From: an uncultured bacterium
GTDB taxonomy: Bacteria > Bacteroidota > Bacteroidia > Bacteroidales > Bacteroidaceae
Direction: 5' to 3'
DNA: 9,683 nt
NCBI GenBank assembly: GCA_905215575.1
Contig: CAJMQV010000067.1
Coordinates: 1 to 9,683 of the forward strand
Below the pieces are notes generated by a model that worked only from the letters and a program-made list of their open reading frames with translations, was not told the origin of the DNA and made no database searches. A program made the translations under genes and the position numbers. Position 1 is the stretch's first letter. Each line of letters begins with the position of its first letter. Below are positions 7,147 to 9,683 of the stretch, in pieces.

Positions 7147-7678
7147 GCAATTCATCGCCCGAAGGCAAATGATCCACCACAAAGATGCGTACTTCGGTAT
7201 TCTCCAAAGGACGTACTTTCTTATAATATTCTCCTTCGATCACCGAAATCAGAATACGGAGAAACAGGCCGTGACTGACCACCAGAATACGCTGACCGGA
7301 GTGTTTCTCCAGCAACAGACGCAGAAAGGATTGCGCCCGGACAAACATAGCCTCAACCGATTCGGCTGAAGGATCTATCGGAACACGTTCTTTCAAAAGA
7401 CTCACTCCCGTAGAACGTCCCCAATCGCGCTCACGTAGCAAAGGCGTATACACTACGGGCAGATGCAAAGTTTCATTCATAATGGCCGCCGTGTCCTTAC
7501 AGCGTTGCAGGTCGCTGCAATACATCAAGTCAAAGGTTTCACCAGCCAGTCGGACACCGACAGCCGCGGCCTGCTCCTTTCCCTGAGCGGTCAATGTTCC
7601 GGGCATATGCCCTTGCAAGATGCGTAACTTATTCTCTTCTGTCTCGCCGTGACGGACTACAAACAAAGTAACACTCAT
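7115..7678 (-). CDS. Histidine phosphatase family protein (phosphoglycerate-mutase-like)
   Basis: Cytoplasmic enzyme of the histidine phosphatase superfamily, branch 1, which hydrolyses phosphate esters through a phospho-histidine intermediate. The 187-residue product carries the catalytic motif R9-H10-G11-E12 in FVVRHGETEENK, the arginine R59 in CSDLQRCKDT, the acid E83 in LLRERDWG, and the second histidine H136 in LVVSHGLFLR. Length and motifs fit small phosphatases such as alpha-ribazole phosphatase (CobC) or broad-specificity PhoE. No cobalamin gene is nearby, so I do not assign a substrate. The start is the ATG at 7678 (MSVTLFVVRHG); the longer frame back to 7702 adds residues the family lacks and would start at a TTG. 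Its last ten codons (QKDEQGATAN plus stop) are encoded by one arm and the loop of the shared terminator. A -7 box at 7729-7736 suggests its own promoter. Confidence 0.9.
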   Translation of the reverse strand: MSVTLFVVRHGETEENKLRILQGHMPGTLTAQGKEQAAAVGVRLAGETFDLMYCSDLQRCKDTAAIMNETLHLPVVYTPLLRERDWGRSTGVSLLKERVPIDPSAESVEAMFVRAQSFLRLLLEKHSGQRILVVSHGLFLRILISVIEGEYYKKVRPLENTEVRIFVVDHLPSGDELQKDEQGATAN

Positions 7679-7728
7679 ATAATAAACATAAAAGTTAGTC
7701 AAACGGTTGATTTTTCATTTCAACCATA

Positions 7729-7736
7729 CAAATTTA
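7729..7736 (-). promoter_or_regulatory. Predicted -7 promoter box for the phosphatase gene
   Basis: The minus strand reads TAAATTTG, a full match to TAnnTTTG, about 50 bases upstream of the ATG at 7678 and downstream of the terminator of the preceding leftward gene. No clear -33 TTTG was found. Predicted leader about 44 bases. Confidence 0.55.
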
Positions 7737-7785
7737 GCATATCCATATTAATCTTATGCCCTGCCTGACCCCAAAAACAAACAAA

Positions 7786-7825
7786 AAGCCATATCCAATA
7801 CTTTCTCGGAGTACTGGTATGGCTT
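7786..7825 (-). terminator. Intrinsic terminator of the secreted cysteine-rich protein gene
   Basis: Arms 7786-7802 and 7810-7825 form a 16-pair stem with one bulged base around a 7-base loop. In minus-strand RNA the stem has one G-U pair, which is an A-C mismatch in plus-strand RNA, and the stem is followed by TTTTTGTTTGTTTTT. Both features point to leftward transcription. It lies about 35 bases after the stop of the gene ending at 7859. Confidence 0.85.
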
Positions 7826-7858
7826 CTTGGTATCTATTTTTTCATTCAGCGGCAAACC

Positions 7859-8353
7859 TTACTGCATATTGCGCTTCATCTGTTTGCGCTGAGCCGGCTT
7901 CTTGTTACCCAACGGGCACTTACCGTCTCTGCCCGGACCGACAGGAGCGCAGAAAAGAGTCTGCATCTGCTTCATGTTCAATACTGACTTCAGTTTCTTG
8001 TAGTAGTTCTTTCTGATGTCCAACTTCTTCTGCTGCATGTCAAAACGCTGTTCCATGCATTTTTCAATATCCGCATCGGTCATCGCGGCGCACTTCTGTC
8101 CGTTGGCAGGACAATTGGCTGCATTAGGACAATTCTTGACACAATTCTGAAGTTCGGTCAGATATTCCTTATAAATCGGGGCAAATTTGGCAGTTGTCGC
8201 ATCGTCGAGCATCAGACGCTTGGCCATACGATTGGTTTTCATTTCTATAGCCTGTTCCGGAGACATCTTCTGAGCATTCTGATTTCTCTGAGCATTGGCC
8301 GGCATCACAAGCATCAAGGCAAAAGCCGCGCCTAAAAACATTTTCTTCATCAT
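7859..8353 (-). CDS. Secreted cysteine-rich protein, Spy/DUF4890-like appearance
   Basis: A 164-residue exported protein of unknown function. Residues 1-21 form a classical signal peptide (MMKKMFLGAAFALMLVMPANA) with probable signal peptidase I cleavage before Q22. The mature part is helical, basic and rich in Met, Lys and Gln. The segment TNRMAKRLMLDDATTAKFAPIYKEYL and the later RKNYYKKLKSVLNMKQMQTLF recall the paired helices of Spy/CpxP-type periplasmic proteins and the DUF4890 proteins of Bacteroides, but this is resemblance, not proof. Unlike typical Spy proteins it has seven cysteines (71, 75, 81, 88, 99, 135, 146), four of them packed into 71-88. The start could be either adjacent ATG (8353 or 8350). 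It lies 168 bases downstream of the thioredoxin-like lipoprotein gene in the same direction. No convincing TAnnTTTG box and no strong terminator are visible in that gap, so co-transcription is plausible. Metal binding by the cysteines is an alternative to disulfide formation. Confidence 0.75.
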   Translation of the reverse strand: MMKKMFLGAAFALMLVMPANAQRNQNAQKMSPEQAIEMKTNRMAKRLMLDDATTAKFAPIYKEYLTELQNCVKNCPNAANCPANGQKCAAMTDADIEKCMEQRFDMQQKKLDIRKNYYKKLKSVLNMKQMQTLFCAPVGPGRDGKCPLGNKKPAQRKQMKRNMQ

Positions 8354-8521
8354 ATCTGTCGTATTTTAAATGAACAATCTGATTTATTCTATCGCCTCAA
8401 AGCAAGTCGGTACCAAAATCCTGCCATGAAGCAATCACATCTTTAGGACAATGGAAAAAAGAAAAGGTTTAAGTGGGCTATCATTTTTTTTGAAAAAAAT
8501 ATCGGCAACCTCAAAAACCGG

Positions 8522-9082
8522 TCACTTCAACAGGCTGTCTATTTTCTGCACCAGCTGCGAGAACTCCTCTTCATTGAAAAGGCGTGTCAGCATCACAATC
8601 TTGCCATCCTTGTCAATCAGAACATTTCTGGTAATACCGCTCTGTTTCAAGGCAAACAGGCCGAAGATGTCTGCGCCGGGATCCAATGTCAGCGGATAGG
8701 TAACCTTGGTAGATTTACGGAACTTCTCCACGGTTTCTACCGGCTCGTCACGGTCTATTCCCAACAAGACGAAATCAGGATTCTCCTTATGCTTCTGCCA
8801 GATATCTTTCTCGATAAAAGGCATTTCCTGACGGCATACTCCGCACCAACTGGCCGTAAACTGCAACATCACGACCTTTCCCCGCAGATCGGAAAGCTTT
8901 TTCTTGCTGCCGTCTGTATATAAAATGGTAAAATCGGGCGCTTCCTGTCCCACTCGTACAATATATCCATCTTTATCAGCCTGTGTCTGCTGCACTTCCT
9001 GCTTGCGGTTTCCGGTGCATGCCAAAACAGGAATACTGGCTAAAACCATGCCGAACATGGCGGTAACAAATAACTTTTTCAT
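8522..9082 (-). CDS. TlpA-like thioredoxin-fold lipoprotein (thiol-disulfide oxidoreductase)
   Basis: Predicted periplasm-facing, lipid-anchored thiol-disulfide oxidoreductase, 186 residues. The N-terminus is a lipoprotein signal with lipobox VLAC, so the mature protein would start at the lipidated C22. A flexible Gln/Lys-rich linker precedes an AhpC/TSA-Redoxin type fold from about residue 44 (VGQEAPDFTILYTDG). The active site is W79-C80-G81-V82-C83, a CxxC redox pair. The position that is normally the cis-proline before the last strands (usually G-x-P in front of LID) reads G-I-T151-R, i.e. threonine in place of proline. The start ATG at 9082 gives the basic MKK opening expected of a signal. 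The gene has a good promoter at 9129-9160, divergent from pyrC. Downstream is a secreted cysteine-rich protein, a possible partner or substrate. Reductant versus oxidant role cannot be decided from sequence. Confidence 0.92.
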   Translation of the reverse strand: MKKLFVTAMFGMVLASIPVLACTGNRKQEVQQTQADKDGYIVRVGQEAPDFTILYTDGSKKKLSDLRGKVVMLQFTASWCGVCRQEMPFIEKDIWQKHKENPDFVLLGIDRDEPVETVEKFRKSTKVTYPLTLDPGADIFGLFALKQSGITRNVLIDKDGKIVMLTRLFNEEEFSQLVQKIDSLLK

Positions 9083-9128
9083 TGTTTGTGTTCTGTTAAT
9101 CTTAAAACATTAATATAATTTTAGTTGG

Positions 9129-9160
9129 CAAAATAAACAGTTTATCCCCATTTCTCCAAA
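9129..9160 (-). promoter_or_regulatory. Predicted promoter of the TlpA-like gene (-33 and -7 elements)
   Basis: On the minus strand TTTG (9160-9157) is followed after 20 bases by TTATTTTG (9136-9129). This fits the Bacteroidetes promoter layout TTTG / TAnnTTTG with one mismatch in the -7 box. It is the only promoter here for which I find both elements. Predicted leader is about 40 bases. Confidence 0.6.
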
Positions 9161-9168
9161 GTTTTTTA

Positions 9169-9176
9169 TAAATTTG
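9169..9176 (+). promoter_or_regulatory. Predicted -7 promoter box for pyrC
   Basis: TAAATTTG is a full match to TAnnTTTG, 28 bases before the pyrC ATG, giving a leader of roughly 20-25 A/C-rich bases. A -33 TTTG at the usual spacing is not present; that position falls inside the spacer of the divergent tlpA promoter. Confidence 0.55.
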
Positions 9177-9204
9177 CGGTAAACATTAAATACCAATAAC
9201 AACA

Positions 9205-9669
9205 ATGAAAATATTAATAAAAAACGCGATAATTGTAAACGAGGGAAAACAATTCTCCGGTTCAGTACTGATTGAAAACGAACAGATTGCCGAAATCTTT
9301 GAGGGAAACGATGAAAGTATTCTGCCGGAGCAGGCAGACCAGACCGTAGACGCTTCGGGCATGTACCTGCTCCCCGGAGTGATTGACGACCATGTTCACT
9401 TCCGCGAACCGGGACTCACCCACAAGGCCGATATGGAATCGGAAAGCCGGGCTGCCGCAGCCGGTGGTGTAACCTCCTTTATGGATATGCCGAATGTGAA
9501 GCCGTTGACCACCAATCTGGAGAATCTGGAAGAGAAATTCCGTCTGGCCTCCGAAAAAAGCCGGGTGAATTATTCTTTCTTCTTCGGAGCCACCAACAAT
9601 AATGCCGACCTGCTTCCGCAGTTGGACCCTAAAAAGATTTGCGGTGTAAAGCTGTTTATGGGCAGCAGC
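9205..9669 (+). CDS. pyrC: Dihydroorotase, 5' part only (cut by the window end)
   Basis: Amidohydrolase that interconverts carbamoyl-aspartate and dihydroorotate in de novo pyrimidine synthesis, in the cytoplasm. About 155 codons are present of the roughly 440-450 usual for class I enzymes. Visible landmarks are the N-terminal small beta domain (MKILIKNAIIVNEGK...), the turn into the barrel at YLLPGVIDDHVHFREPG, where H63 and H65 are metal ligands and R67 binds substrate, the conserved AAGGVTSFMDMPN, and GVKLFMGSS at the end. The start ATG at 9205 follows an A/C-rich leader typical of the group. After GSS the family normally continues with Thr-Gly, but the sequence turns into adapter at 9670, so the true reading stops there and the remaining C-terminal two thirds is missing. 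The exact symbol (pyrC versus an allantoinase or hydantoinase relative) is supported by the overall match but rests on the N-terminal third. Confidence 0.9.
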
Positions 9670-9683
9670 AGATCGGAAGAGCA
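9670..9683 (+). other. Illumina adapter sequence at the contig end (artefact)
   Basis: The final 14 bases, AGATCGGAAGAGCA, are identical to the start of the Illumina TruSeq read-1 adapter (the 14th base A distinguishes it from the read-2 adapter). They sit exactly at the window end and replace the expected dihydroorotase continuation after GSS with Arg-Ser-Glu-Glu. The first A could also be the genuine first base of the next Thr codon. This is not biological sequence. Confidence 0.95.

Noticed and set aside
8354..8521. A/T hairpin (T run facing A run near 8482-8500) as a terminator between the tlpA-like gene and the cysteine-rich gene
   Set aside because: The pairing is essentially only A-T with no GC stem, so it is unlikely to stop RNA polymerase.
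1..9683. CRISPR arrays, insertion sequences, phage genes, tRNA or rRNA
   Set aside because: I looked for regularly spaced repeats, transposase or integrase motifs and cloverleaf or rRNA-like stretches and saw none.

Overview
The window looks like a Bacteroidales chromosome, most likely Bacteroidaceae (Bacteroides/Phocaeicola type). The evidence is gene content typical of the group (Mfd, single-domain dolichol-phosphate-mannose-synthase-like enzyme, CorA, TlpA lipoprotein), A-rich leaders without Shine-Dalgarno sequences, and repeated matches to the Bacteroidetes -7 promoter box TAnnTTTG in front of genes. This is inference from the sequence alone; species is not determined.

Layout. 1-~870 is an AT-rich stretch with no convincing gene. 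~871-1066 is a sharply GC-richer, apparently non-coding patch downstream of corA with a perfect 11-bp hairpin at its distal end. 1068-3531 is a leftward cluster, read from right to left: a polyprenol-phosphate mannosyltransferase-like enzyme, a nitroreductase, and a CorA-type divalent cation transporter, with hairpins in both gaps. Divergent from it, 3673-7074 encodes the transcription-repair coupling factor Mfd, whose start codon is only a few bases beyond a perfect -7 box. Mfd converges on a leftward histidine phosphatase (7115-7678). The two share a perfect 22-bp terminator hairpin that lies partly inside the phosphatase coding sequence.

7859-9082 holds two leftward envelope genes: a thioredoxin-like TlpA lipoprotein, followed downstream by a small secreted, cysteine-rich protein of Spy/DUF4890-like appearance. 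A divergent promoter region then leads to the 5' part of a dihydroorotase gene (pyrC), which the window end cuts off.

Functionally this is mostly core housekeeping: Mg2+ transport, repair, pyrimidine synthesis and lipid-linked sugar synthesis. The most suggestive possible partnership is the TlpA lipoprotein with its neighbouring seven-cysteine secreted protein. The last 14 bases (9670-9683) match the Illumina TruSeq read-1 adapter exactly and break the conserved dihydroorotase sequence, so the right end is an assembly artefact. I found no phage, transposon, CRISPR, tRNA or rRNA, and no clearly novel multi-gene system.
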